A DNA stretch of 47,853 nucleotides, taken from positions 1-47,853 of the forward strand of contig JAFLRO010000010.1 in the NCBI GenBank assembly GCA_022511425.1. The letters run 5' to 3'. A model generated the notes under the pieces. That model worked only from the letters and a program-made list of their open reading frames with translations, was not told the origin of the DNA and made no database searches. Origin of the DNA: Acetatifactor sp. (GTDB taxonomy: Bacteria > Bacillota > Clostridia > Lachnospirales > Lachnospiraceae). The position numbers and the translations under genes are program-made. Shown here piece by piece: positions 24,905 through 34,625 of the stretch; positions within the stretch are counted from its first letter, which is position 1; each line of letters begins with the position of its first letter.

Positions 24905-27900
24905 TCAGTGTGTGTCCTTACACTCCGGATAAGGCAGCTTCTCCTGGCTGGAGGCAGTGGCTCTGGTCAGCATCAGTATTATTTCGCTGAAATATCTGGG
25001 GCTGACCTCTGACAGGAGACAGCGTTTTTTCTCATAATCCTTCTGATATTGATAACCTCCTTGAGCAGCTTCGCCGGAAGGATAGAAATAGATGCCATAG
25101 ACGGTCACTTCCTCGAACTCATAGCCCACAGCCGCGCCGGAAAATTCCAGCTCTGCGCCGTTTGCACCGTCATTGCGGTAGTAAGTACAAAAGACACCTG
25201 CGTCTTCCACAGGACCCCTAAACCACCCTTGACCCAAAAGCTTACCGGATAGGGACAAGCCGTTCAACAACACCCCGCCGAACCGGCTCAGCTCTTTCTC
25301 TTTTTTCTCCTCCTCGGTAATGCGATACACAGGTCGATCTAACTGATCAAAGGGCTGCGTCACTTCGTAATCCGAGAGCTGCTCCTTCCATGCAGACAAA
25401 GTATCATTGTCCAGTTCCACCGGATGCACAAGCCCAATCTTTGCACCTTCTGACAGCTCATACTCTTCCTCATCCACGGTATTGAAGGTGCCGTCTTCCA
25501 TGTAGCGGAAGGTATCCTTCAAAACAATTCCCCGTGCGGAGGCCGCGGTCGGACTTCCTGAATCCGAAGCCTGGACGCTTGACATCTGACTTCCCTGCTC
25601 ATACACGCCCCATACCAGACCGATAGCAAACTGGTGCATAATAGGATTTCTCACGAACAACTCCTGCCACTTGTCCGCAGGCCACAGCCGCTCCGTGCTG
25701 AGAGCTTGTTCCAGACGCAGCTTCTGGTTGGTGACCACGGTCTTCAGCTGCTTCTTCATAAGCTTAAAGGCCTCGCTTGCTGCCTTTGCTTTCTCTTCGT
25801 CGTCCTGTTTGCCGGGTGACGGCAGATTTTTCAGCTTCTTACCGCTCTCATCAAAAATCTCCAGCTCCAATGCAGGGGTCAGTCTTACCCGGAAGCTCCT
25901 TGAGCCAAAGTCAAAATGACGCTCTTGATTCTCGTCAAAATCAAGACTGGGCACAATTCTATCCTCCAGCTCCGCTCTGGTGATTCCCAATTGCTCTGCC
26001 GCATAGGTCAAAGCCTCCCCGGCAGCAGCCTTTACCTGGCGGTTCTTGAACTTACGTGAAATCTGATCCACTAAAAGCAGTGCTGTGGAGGTGCCGTTCA
26101 ATGCAAGGGCTTTGACTGCCTCTGCTGCAATGGCGCCTCTGGCAGCCTCCGGCCACACCTGAATCTGATGGTGCAGGGTGGGTACAATTGTGTCACCGCC
26201 GTGGATGGAGGCAGCATAGAGCACCCATTTTTTCTTTGCCTCTGCACCCAATTCCATCCATTTGTTAAATAACAGACCCATAAAAGCAGCCAGTTCCTTT
26301 GGATCCAGCTCTGCTGCCAAACGAGCCGCCTCCGGGCTCACACCGGGAACGTTCTTATCCGCATAGGCCACCAGAAGAGCGCACAGATAGTCTTCTGAAG
26401 CCTCCGTTCCGTCCAGCTTATGTACCTTGGTCAGCAAACAATCGTTTGCCCACTCCACTTTACGCTTCTTGCCGCCCTTTAACAGCTCTGCTGCCAGCTG
26501 CTCCGTTGACTGAGGTCCCGCACTGCCGGGCTGACCCGGACCATCCCCACTGACCTCCATGCCCAGAACGGACATAATCTGATCCTTAATCTTCTTGCTC
26601 TTCTCCGTCTCCAGCGCCTTCTCCAGCTGCTCTCTGTAAGCTTCCACGCCCCACTTGCCAAGGACTTGAACCGCCAACTCCCGCTCCTGGGATTTCTTCG
26701 ATGCAAGCATGGCCGCAATCTCCGGCTCCCACTCCTTATGGCTCGCATAAACATTTACCAAAAGCTCCCGTACCTGTTTGGAACTGTCAGCAGCACAGGA
26801 CAACAGCACCTCCTTAAATTCACTCCAATAAGCATCCAGGACTCGAATACACAGATACCGAACCAAGGCGGAACCTTTTACCGCATAATTGGTAAATTCC
26901 TCCGACCAGGCCTCCTTTTTCTCACGCAATGCCGTTGCACATTCATTCAGCACACTGGTTTTTTGGCTTTCTGAGTAATAATAATCGTGGATTGCTTCCA
27001 TGAACTTGAGCTGATAATCAACAGGAACATGCTCCTGTTCAAGGATATCCAATATCGCCAGAATCTGCTTCTTATCCACCACTTTGTTATAGTTGTACAG
27101 AACGCCGCCCCCACTGTGAGGAAATACCGGCTTTGACGTACAGAAATTGGCTTTGCCGGTTATCGCCTCCAGCGCCACCACTCGATGGAACATAGCCACA
27201 TCGCTGCCATCGCGCAGTTTTGCAATTTTATCATGATCATTCCATGTCATCAAAGCCCATTTATAATTCTGCCAATCGTCCACAAAGGGATCTAAATCCT
27301 TTATTTCTGCTCTCCCCAACAGATAAGCTGCGGCTTCTGTCTTTCCTGTCTGGAACCGTGATGTCAGCTCAGAGGCAAGCTTGGTGCGAAATTCCTCGTC
27401 GAAACTGGTATTCAGCTGTTGATACAGTGTAGGATTTCCCTTTTTGACCTCCTCCAACAGAAACTGATACTCTGTAGTTGACAGAGACGGCAGAAGGTTC
27501 TGAATTGCATCAGGATTTGTCTTTGCCATTCGCTGCATGGGCAGGATAACCCGATTGGAAATGCACCAGCGGCCATATTCCTCCGGTTTCACCGTAAGAG
27601 CCTTCTCCAACGGTTCAAGATGTTCTGACAACCAATCGCCGCCGCCCACATTTTTACAGGTATCCAATGTCTCTTTAAGGTTCACATACATAGCGAACCG
27701 TACAAACAAAAGAAAGCGGTCGGAATGCTCTATAGCCAAAAAGGCCGCTCCGGCAAGCAGACGAGTCAAATATGTGCCTGCAAGTCCTGCCTTTTGAAGA
27801 ATCAGACTTATTTCTCCATCTATGGGCGCATCAGCATCTGCCTTCAACAGAAAGCTATTCAGTTTTTCCTTTTCTACATCCGTCAGCTTCTGACTGTCAG

Positions 27901-28585
27901 TGAGCATATTGGGTACGCTGGAGACCAGTGTATCCGACAGGTATGAGACAACATCAGAAACTCCCTCCTTCACCTCTTTTTCCGGCTTGGAAAGCAATGC
28001 TTTCAAGATACCGCCCTTCTCCGATGCGGAGGGTTTTACAGTATGCAGATAAATACTTGCAAGAAGGGTCTTGGCATTCCCTTTTTGATGATAGCAGAGA
28101 TCCATGGCTTTATGATAGGCTTCCGGCTGTTCCTTGCAGGCTTTTACCATATCGCGCAGTATATTTCCCAGATAAAAACTTTGATTCCATACAATGAGCT
28201 CAGCCTGTATGGCTGCTTCCTGCTCCGGCGACAGGGCATCCTTTATTGACGTAGTTCTGGTTCCGCTTAAACTGCACATCCACTGGTTAAACATAACATA
28301 CCTTGCTGTGGAACCGCCGACTTGAGCACAAAACCTGGTATAACGAACCAAATCTTCCGTCCGGCTGCGCTTTAATAAATGCTCCACGTAGTCAACGCAT
28401 TTCTTCTTAGCCTCCTCACCCAGCAGTGAAAAATCCTGACGCTCAGCCTTTTCCAGCAGGCTTATATTTTCGGAATGCTCTATGTCCAGGTACTCGTCCG
28501 CCAGCTTCCGATTCGCTGACGACAGGTTCATAGCATCCAGTGCGCCCTGACACATCTGATAGTTTCTTTCATCGTTTAGATTCAT
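24905..28585 (-). CDS. DUF4132-domain HEAT-like protein
   Basis: Very large soluble protein of 1226 residues, starting behind AGGAGGG. Residues 1-900 are mostly helical with HEAT-like repeats (for example YLCIRVLDAYWSEFKEVLLS, QVRELLVNVYASHKEWEPEI, ERELAVQVLGKWGVEAYREQ). The C-terminal part (about 880-1200) fits DUF4132, with FDFGSRSFRVRLTPALELEI, YRITEEEKKEKELSRFGG and LGQGWFRGPVEDAG. The family includes E. coli YehI and MolR. No enzyme motif is visible; the repeats suggest a scaffold for the AAA+/VWA proteins encoded upstream. Confidence 0.85.
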   Translation of the reverse strand: MNLNDERNYQMCQGALDAMNLSSANRKLADEYLDIEHSENISLLEKAERQDFSLLGEEAKKKCVDYVEHLLKRSRTEDLVRYTRFCAQVGGSTARYVMFNQWMCSLSGTRTTSIKDALSPEQEAAIQAELIVWNQSFYLGNILRDMVKACKEQPEAYHKAMDLCYHQKGNAKTLLASIYLHTVKPSASEKGGILKALLSKPEKEVKEGVSDVVSYLSDTLVSSVPNMLTDSQKLTDVEKEKLNSFLLKADADAPIDGEISLILQKAGLAGTYLTRLLAGAAFLAIEHSDRFLLFVRFAMYVNLKETLDTCKNVGGGDWLSEHLEPLEKALTVKPEEYGRWCISNRVILPMQRMAKTNPDAIQNLLPSLSTTEYQFLLEEVKKGNPTLYQQLNTSFDEEFRTKLASELTSRFQTGKTEAAAYLLGRAEIKDLDPFVDDWQNYKWALMTWNDHDKIAKLRDGSDVAMFHRVVALEAITGKANFCTSKPVFPHSGGGVLYNYNKVVDKKQILAILDILEQEHVPVDYQLKFMEAIHDYYYSESQKTSVLNECATALREKKEAWSEEFTNYAVKGSALVRYLCIRVLDAYWSEFKEVLLSCAADSSKQVRELLVNVYASHKEWEPEIAAMLASKKSQERELAVQVLGKWGVEAYREQLEKALETEKSKKIKDQIMSVLGMEVSGDGPGQPGSAGPQSTEQLAAELLKGGKKRKVEWANDCLLTKVHKLDGTEASEDYLCALLVAYADKNVPGVSPEAARLAAELDPKELAAFMGLLFNKWMELGAEAKKKWVLYAASIHGGDTIVPTLHHQIQVWPEAARGAIAAEAVKALALNGTSTALLLVDQISRKFKNRQVKAAAGEALTYAAEQLGITRAELEDRIVPSLDFDENQERHFDFGSRSFRVRLTPALELEIFDESGKKLKNLPSPGKQDDEEKAKAASEAFKLMKKQLKTVVTNQKLRLEQALSTERLWPADKWQELFVRNPIMHQFAIGLVWGVYEQGSQMSSVQASDSGSPTAASARGIVLKDTFRYMEDGTFNTVDEEEYELSEGAKIGLVHPVELDNDTLSAWKEQLSDYEVTQPFDQLDRPVYRITEEEKKEKELSRFGGVLLNGLSLSGKLLGQGWFRGPVEDAGVFCTYYRNDGANGAELEFSGAAVGYEFEEVTVYGIYFYPSGEAAQGGYQYQKDYEKKRCLLSEVSPRYFSEIILMLTRATASSQEKLPYPECKDTH

Positions 28586-28600
28586 GGTACTGCCCTCCTA

Positions 28601-28640
28601 TATTGATCTTTACTTATATTTATTGGTCTTTATTTGTATT
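28601..28640. repeat. 20-bp tandem duplication in the DUF4132 leader
   Basis: TATTGATCTTTACTTATATT (28601-28620) is followed at once by TATTGGTCTTTATTTGTATT, with three differences. It lies just upstream of the DUF4132 ribosome-binding site, in a 119-bp AT-rich gap without a gene. Confidence 0.6.
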
Positions 28641-28704
28641 TTTTTTCATATTTTTATTTCATGACAGTAATGTCTCTATAATTTTTCTCAAAACTAAGTT
28701 CCTC

Positions 28705-30927
28705 TCATGGCCCCATAGCACTCCGCGCCCTGTCAAATGACAGCTTTTCCTCACAGGCTTCTAAATACCGGCTGATCCGGCCTATGGCGTCGATTACTGT
28801 CTCCGACTGAAAACTCATACCATGTCTTCTGCCCGCAAGCAAATCATGTATGGCAGTAAATTCCTCCGCCGCAAAGGACAGCCCCAGCTGCTTGCCATCT
28901 TCCGCCAACAGCGACAGCGCTGACAGGACATCTTCCTGAACGGAGAATAAACCGCTTGCAAACAGGTCGGATAATGTCTTGACAGCCTCCTGCTTGTACT
29001 GTTCCATAGTTTCAAAGAAGGTGTACGGATTTTCCTGAATATCTTCCGGCGAAGACGGATCCCGCATACTCATGTCTGCTGCTCCCTGCACCCCGCGGTA
29101 GAATTCGATGGGATACAGGCAAAGCCTTCCGTCCTCCAGATAAACCGCCCCCAGGAAAACCAGGCTTCTTCCCTCCTGCCGTTTCAATCGTTGCTCCAGT
29201 CTCTCCAGCATGGTAATGGTCAGCTGCTCCGCCTTTGTGTAGCGAAGAGAAATAAACAAGGTTCGCCCTTTTCGATCATGTATTCCCCAAGAAAATCGTT
29301 GGGAGACAAAATCAAAGGAAGGTTCCTCCCAGCCAAAGGCCTGCACTAACGCCAGCCGCTCCCGCCTCTTCTTCCCGGAGGAATCATCTCTTTCCCTTGT
29401 CTCATCCTCCGTGGCTTCCTCCTCAAACCCTTCATCGGCAAAATTCTGCTGCATGCCAAAAAAATCCTGCAACAGTTGTTCATAATCCTCGTAAATTACC
29501 TCCCGGATCTCCGTTGTTTCCAGATTCCGTGGACCCAACAGCTCTCCTTTGGTGTCCTGGCTCACTGACAGTCTTTCTCCGGTAGCTACTTTGGCATTTG
29601 TCAGCTCAAATTCCAGCTCTGCCAGCTGTTCTCTGTTGCATGTTAGCCCCCATGGGGCTGCTGTGGATTTTATGTAAGCGCCGGGCTTCTTCCGGGTTTC
29701 CTCGTAAAACACGGGTCTCGCATCCGTCCAGGTATACCACTTTTTCTGTGCTGTTTCCAGAAAATAGTAGATTTCTCCCTCATAGCCGGTCTTGCTGGAG
29801 AAAGAGCGGGCTCCCATACCCGTGAGATGAAGTTTCCCCACTGGTACATAATCACTGCGGAAGCTTCCTGCCAATGCCGTAAGCTCACTGTCCGTTTTTA
29901 CGTCCAAAAGCTGCTGCGTCAGTTGGAAAAGTGTCATCAATTTGTTCATGAGCTCTTGGATACGAAAGGCTGCCGAGCGTTGAAAGTATTGCCTGTAATC
30001 TGATGCAGCTTCTCTGAGCCTGCTCTCAAAATCCGCCAGTTGGGCACGGTGACAAATAATGGCAAGCCGCTCTAAACTCTCCTCCACCTCCTGGGACTGT
30101 CTGGACAGCCCCATCTCAAACTGAGCCAGAATCTGTTCCCTGACCTTACCGGCAACTTCCTTCGCATGCTCCATGTCCACAGCAATCTCGGGTGCCTCCG
30201 CTGCTTCCAGGTCATTGAGGGTTATTTTCCCAACCTTCAACTGATACGTTAAAAGCGCCAGAGCCTTATGTCCGCAAAGTTCCTTGCTGTGACAGGTACA
30301 GGTGGAATATTCCAGAGGTGAAAGCAAACGCACCGTGACCTGTTCCCAGGGAATCTCCACCGTTACAATGGAGGTCTCAGCAAGCTCCGGCAGCTCTCCG
30401 GACTTCACATGGGAGAGAAAGGCCTGAAAACGTCTGCTGCCGCAGGCACGTTTCAGACGCTCCAGGGGGAGATTCACGAATTCCTCCCTGGGAGCTTGTG
30501 TGTTTTCCTCAAAATGGTGTACGGTTTCTCCAGGAATCTTTGTTGACTCTTCATTCGCTCTATTCTCTTGCCCTTTATCATTGCTGTGACTACGTTGAGC
30601 TGACAAGATATCCGGAGCATTTTGTTCTGAATGAACTCCCGGATCGGATTCCCCCTCCTGATCCATCTGGCTTTTCAGCCAGAGGATCGCTGTCACCACA
30701 TGACGGCATATGCTGGAGGAAGGACAGCTGCAGCTGCTCTCTCCCAGAGGATTCCTGATCAGACAGCTCTCCGATTTGAGAGTCACTTGCGCTGTCTCAT
30801 CCTGCCAGACCACAATCGGTGTCTCCTCCGCTAGATCTTTATAGGCCCGTTTCAATATTCCCTTGTTGCTAAGCCCAGTCAGATAATCGTCGTCCGCCTG
30901 CCTCAGGGCTGTCTGCAACTGTTCCAT
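28705..30927 (-). CDS. SWIM zinc-finger protein with two SWIM motifs
   Basis: Soluble 740-residue protein. Two SWIM zinc motifs are seen: Cys66-x-Cys68, Cys74-x-His76 (CSCPSSSICRH) and Cys210-x-Cys212, Cys218-x-His220 (CTCHSKELCGH). Between them lies a low-complexity, polar linker (about 85-150). The rest is mixed helix and strand without catalytic motifs. SWIM domains bind DNA or protein. The position beside VWA and MoxR genes matches E. coli yehQ in the yehLMPQ set. The 171-bp gap before the VWA gene (30928-31098) holds no gene or clear terminator. Confidence 0.85.
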   Translation of the reverse strand: MEQLQTALRQADDDYLTGLSNKGILKRAYKDLAEETPIVVWQDETAQVTLKSESCLIRNPLGESSCSCPSSSICRHVVTAILWLKSQMDQEGESDPGVHSEQNAPDILSAQRSHSNDKGQENRANEESTKIPGETVHHFEENTQAPREEFVNLPLERLKRACGSRRFQAFLSHVKSGELPELAETSIVTVEIPWEQVTVRLLSPLEYSTCTCHSKELCGHKALALLTYQLKVGKITLNDLEAAEAPEIAVDMEHAKEVAGKVREQILAQFEMGLSRQSQEVEESLERLAIICHRAQLADFESRLREAASDYRQYFQRSAAFRIQELMNKLMTLFQLTQQLLDVKTDSELTALAGSFRSDYVPVGKLHLTGMGARSFSSKTGYEGEIYYFLETAQKKWYTWTDARPVFYEETRKKPGAYIKSTAAPWGLTCNREQLAELEFELTNAKVATGERLSVSQDTKGELLGPRNLETTEIREVIYEDYEQLLQDFFGMQQNFADEGFEEEATEDETRERDDSSGKKRRERLALVQAFGWEEPSFDFVSQRFSWGIHDRKGRTLFISLRYTKAEQLTITMLERLEQRLKRQEGRSLVFLGAVYLEDGRLCLYPIEFYRGVQGAADMSMRDPSSPEDIQENPYTFFETMEQYKQEAVKTLSDLFASGLFSVQEDVLSALSLLAEDGKQLGLSFAAEEFTAIHDLLAGRRHGMSFQSETVIDAIGRISRYLEACEEKLSFDRARSAMGP

Positions 30928-31098
30928 TTCATCCTCACATTCCGCCGCTTTTTCGGCTTATTAGCTTAATATCAGCCACTATTTCACATCAACCACATCA
31001 ACCATTTCGAAGAGACCCCATACGTATCATACACGAAAACCTGAGATAGGAGTGCACTGTATGACAGGCATCGATGGCGAGGGAAACCCTGGCAGTCA

Positions 31099-32241
31099 TC
31101 AGGAATTCATCACCTTGCCCATAAAATCTCCCAGAGCTTCCGGTGTCATGGCTCCCACATAGGCCCCCAAGTCAGCCAGCTTCTGAGCCATATTTCGGTC
31201 ATAGACAGGGTTTGCCGCCATATCCAGCGACGTCAGGCAGATTAGCTTCGCACCGCTCTCAATAATGCTGCGGCTGACTCCCAGCAACTCCTGAGTACTT
31301 CCTCCTTCACAGAGGTCGGACACCAGCACCACCATGGTGCGGTGGGGATTTGTCATCAGCGTCTCACAATACCTTAACGCTCCGCCGATATAAGTGCCGC
31401 CGCCCAGCTGAATGCTCATCAGCGTGGCTACCGGATCCTCCAAATGGGCGCTCAGATCAACCACCTGGGTATCAAAAATTACCAGTTTGGTCTCCAACAT
31501 AGGCATTTTCGCGAAAATTCCCGCCATGACCGCGCTATGAATCACAGAGTCCAGCATAGAGCCACTCTCGTCAACGGCAATGATCACCCTCCAGGTGCTA
31601 TACTTCATGGTACGCTGGTTGAAATACACTTTTTCCAACATCAGGGTCTTTTGTTCCGTGTCATAATTTTTCAGATTCCTACGAATGGTCTTGCGGATAT
31701 CCAGATTCCGGATGGAAGGGACGGAACTGGAGGCATTCCGGTCAATACGGCCAAGCAGAGAGCGCTTCAGCTCCTGCTCCAGCTTTCGGGAAATCTCCTC
31801 CGCCACCTTTTTCACAATCCGTCTGGCAGTATCTAAAACCTCTCCCTTCATCAGGTGTTTCAACTGTAAAATCGTCTTTAACAGCTCCTGATTCGGCTCT
31901 AATTTCTCCAGCACTTCTTTGTCGGTCAAAAGCTCCTTCATTCCATAGGTATCAAGGGCATGACGCTCCAAAATTTCCACCGTCTCCTTGGGAAACAGCT
32001 CACGGATACGGGTAATCCAGGTAGCAGCAGTCAGATGGCTCTGCTCCAGTCCGCCCTTTCTCCTCACATCCTCCCCCTGTTCCCTGTCATAGAGAAAATC
32101 CAACGCTTCTTCCAGATCCATGCAGGAAATACCGTTTTCCAAGCTGGCTCCCTGAGAAAAGGAAATCTGCCCTGAGGAATAGCCACCCAAGATCAGCCTC
32201 CAGCGATTCAGCTGTCTTAAATCTTTTTCTAGCTCCCCCAT
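31099..32241 (-). CDS. VWA-domain protein of a MoxR-linked module
   Basis: Soluble protein of 380 residues, with GGAGGAGGTG before the ATG. The N-terminal 210 residues are helical. The C-terminal von Willebrand A domain carries an intact metal-ion-dependent adhesion site: Asp224-x-Ser226-x-Ser228 (VDESGS), Thr283 in GGGTYIGGAL and Asp309 in LVSDLCEGGS. VWA proteins beside MoxR ATPases usually act as the substrate-linking partner. The start overlaps the end of the DUF5682 gene by 13 bp. It corresponds in order and domain to E. coli yehP. Confidence 0.9.
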   Translation of the reverse strand: MGELEKDLRQLNRWRLILGGYSSGQISFSQGASLENGISCMDLEEALDFLYDREQGEDVRRKGGLEQSHLTAATWITRIRELFPKETVEILERHALDTYGMKELLTDKEVLEKLEPNQELLKTILQLKHLMKGEVLDTARRIVKKVAEEISRKLEQELKRSLLGRIDRNASSSVPSIRNLDIRKTIRRNLKNYDTEQKTLMLEKVYFNQRTMKYSTWRVIIAVDESGSMLDSVIHSAVMAGIFAKMPMLETKLVIFDTQVVDLSAHLEDPVATLMSIQLGGGTYIGGALRYCETLMTNPHRTMVVLVSDLCEGGSTQELLGVSRSIIESGAKLICLTSLDMAANPVYDRNMAQKLADLGAYVGAMTPEALGDFMGKVMNS

Positions 32242-34625
32242 AGCTGCACCTCCTCCATCCTCTTTCTTCCGTATACATCAAGCTGCTGTCCATACTCAAA
32301 CTCCAAAGGATTCACTTTTCTGCCGGATAGAAGAGCCTTCTTTCTCACTCCATGAAGTTCTGCGGCCTCGCCGGCGATTCGGTCTGTCTCAAGAGGCGTG
32401 AAATACCCAAAGGCCATGCGTAACTCCGGCAAAAGCATCATGAATTGCTCCACAGACAGATCTCCCAGCAGCTGGTCTATCATAACCAAAAAGTGTTCCC
32501 CTGTGAAGACCATATCCTTGGCTGTACAGAACAATCCGCGGAGAAAAGCTGCACTCTTTAGCTGCATCTCCCCTGTACCTGTCAGATACCCGGCTGCCAC
32601 CTCCTGAATCCGAATACCAAAGCTGCTGTCACAACCGTAGATCAGTCCCATGACCGCACCCTCCAGTCCCGGTTGAATACCCTTTCGTTCCAAAAGTCGA
32701 TGCAAAGTCTCAAGCAGTACTGGGCGAAATCGCTGAAAAACAGGCCGTCCGGTAATCTGATAAAGAGATAGGCAGCTGTCAATACATTGCTGTTCCTGCT
32801 CTTTTGGCACTTGAGCCATGGTGGGCAGCAATTGTACGATCTTTTGAAAGCAGTCCCCAATCAGCTGCTCCAGCTCTAACCAATCATCCACACGGTAGAG
32901 TTCCTGCAGCTCATAGAGCATACGCAGATGGGAAAACCCTTCCGACAGGGAGAAAAAGTCTCCGTCAGAGGCAAGGACTTGTTTTGCATGATCCCCTATA
33001 TGGTTTTCTTCCTCCAGAAAACCCATCAGGAACCCTTCCGTCATCAATCGAGCCGCCTCTCGAAAACAGGTACTTTTCGCAAACTGACTAAGAAGCTGAC
33101 TCCTGGCTGCCTCCTCCACAGTGGCACCGGAGGTTGATACATCCACCAACATCGCCAGGATGCGGCTGGAAAATTGATAGTCCCAGACCTCACGGATACG
33201 GCTCCTGTCACGTCGGTTGATCAGATCCGAACCTTTCTTTCGTTGTGCAAAGTCGGTCTTCAGAAAATTCATCCGGTAAAAGAACCGACTCAGCTCCAAA
33301 TGTCTTTTCTTTGTAAATATCTCAAGAGTTACTTCCTGCTTGACCGATGACTGGAGTTTTAAGTGAAACCTTTGGCATTGCTCCTCGAAGTCGGATAAGA
33401 TGGGCGGGCGCAAAGCATTGGAGGGCAGCTTGCCCACCTGCCTGCCCGTATTCAATTCCGCCAGGATTCGTAAGGGCAAATCCGTAGAAGGATTGCACTC
33501 CCCTTTGACGAAGGAAGATAATGCGGCATCCCGCAGCTCATAGAGTCCCGGTTCCCGTTTTCCCCGCAGCGTTGCCAGCCCCTGTGCCATGGAGAATGCA
33601 CAGATGTCATCGTAGGAGGAAATATTTTCCTTTTTCTGACGTGCCTGCCTGCCCGCCGATACCAGCTGATGAAGCACGGCTGAGGTATAGGGATTTTCAT
33701 CGGAAATCTGTTTCCACACCAACTCATAAAACCCCGGAGACTGCATTCCGCTGGCATAACCGTTCAATGCATCCGCTGCCTCCATGGAATATGCAAGGGG
33801 ATAGACGCCCTGATCTTCCGGGGAAAGATTATGCAGTTTCACAGGATTCATTTCCCCATCCAAACCCAACAGCTCTTCAAGTCCCTTGGTGTGGAACCCG
33901 CCGGTGACTACCAAAATCCTCTTAAATTCCCGGGAAGCTTCTGCAATTTGCTCCGCCATATACCGCTCCCGCAAAAGACAGCCGTCCTCCTCCATCTCTT
34001 CCCGAGGCGTATGTTCTCTGGCAAGAGTGCAATAGGTATACATCCGATGGATGAACTCCCCCGTGTCCAGAGAAAGACCATCTATTTCAAAATATTTCTC
34101 CCAAAATTCTTCAAAGCTTCTAAGCCCTGTTTTCTCGCAAAGAAGCGCCAGATAACGACTTCGGCTTAAGAGATAATCATCGTTATAAGTCTGTTTTTCG
34201 CTTCTTTGGCGAAGCCCCTTATCCTCCGCTGTTCCCAGCAGAATCTCCCCGTAGGACAAATCGATGAATCTGGCCGGAATTCCACGCGATGCTGCCTCCC
34301 GCAAAGCCACCAACTCCGGAGAACAATTCAAAAAAGGATAATAACACTTATAATCATCTTTCTCCTCACTGAGAAGACCTTTTCTGTCCCTGTAAAAGTA
34401 ATATAGCGCCACAGGTGTTATGGTCTCTGGATGAGTCAGAGTAGAAATCATCTCCTGGGCATTCTGCGGTCCCTCCACTAGCACGCAGTCCGGCTCATAG
34501 GACTCCACTGCTCGTTTTAAGTGAAACGCACATGCAGGGCTGTGGTGGCGCACCGGAAAAAACAGAATCGGATTCTCTTTTGAAATTACTGGAGATGCTT
34601 TCTCGCCTCGTAATACTGATTCCAT
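32229..34625 (-). CDS. DUF5682-family protein of the MoxR/VWA module
   Basis: Soluble 798-residue protein. The family mark is PVRHHSPACAFHL (residues 24-36), followed by VLVEGPQNAQEMI, a region with FIDLSYGEIL and a second histidine motif VVTGGFHTKGLEEL. The conserved His and Glu clusters recall TraB/EreA-like hydrolase folds, but that is only a suggestion. The C-terminal 400 residues are helical. AAGGAAGG precedes the start, which lies 40 bp inside the MoxR gene. The equivalent E. coli gene is probably yehM. Confidence 0.8.
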   Translation of the reverse strand: MESVLRGEKASPVISKENPILFFPVRHHSPACAFHLKRAVESYEPDCVLVEGPQNAQEMISTLTHPETITPVALYYFYRDRKGLLSEEKDDYKCYYPFLNCSPELVALREAASRGIPARFIDLSYGEILLGTAEDKGLRQRSEKQTYNDDYLLSRSRYLALLCEKTGLRSFEEFWEKYFEIDGLSLDTGEFIHRMYTYCTLAREHTPREEMEEDGCLLRERYMAEQIAEASREFKRILVVTGGFHTKGLEELLGLDGEMNPVKLHNLSPEDQGVYPLAYSMEAADALNGYASGMQSPGFYELVWKQISDENPYTSAVLHQLVSAGRQARQKKENISSYDDICAFSMAQGLATLRGKREPGLYELRDAALSSFVKGECNPSTDLPLRILAELNTGRQVGKLPSNALRPPILSDFEEQCQRFHLKLQSSVKQEVTLEIFTKKRHLELSRFFYRMNFLKTDFAQRKKGSDLINRRDRSRIREVWDYQFSSRILAMLVDVSTSGATVEEAARSQLLSQFAKSTCFREAARLMTEGFLMGFLEEENHIGDHAKQVLASDGDFFSLSEGFSHLRMLYELQELYRVDDWLELEQLIGDCFQKIVQLLPTMAQVPKEQEQQCIDSCLSLYQITGRPVFQRFRPVLLETLHRLLERKGIQPGLEGAVMGLIYGCDSSFGIRIQEVAAGYLTGTGEMQLKSAAFLRGLFCTAKDMVFTGEHFLVMIDQLLGDLSVEQFMMLLPELRMAFGYFTPLETDRIAGEAAELHGVRKKALLSGRKVNPLEFEYGQQLDVYGRKRMEEVQLWGS

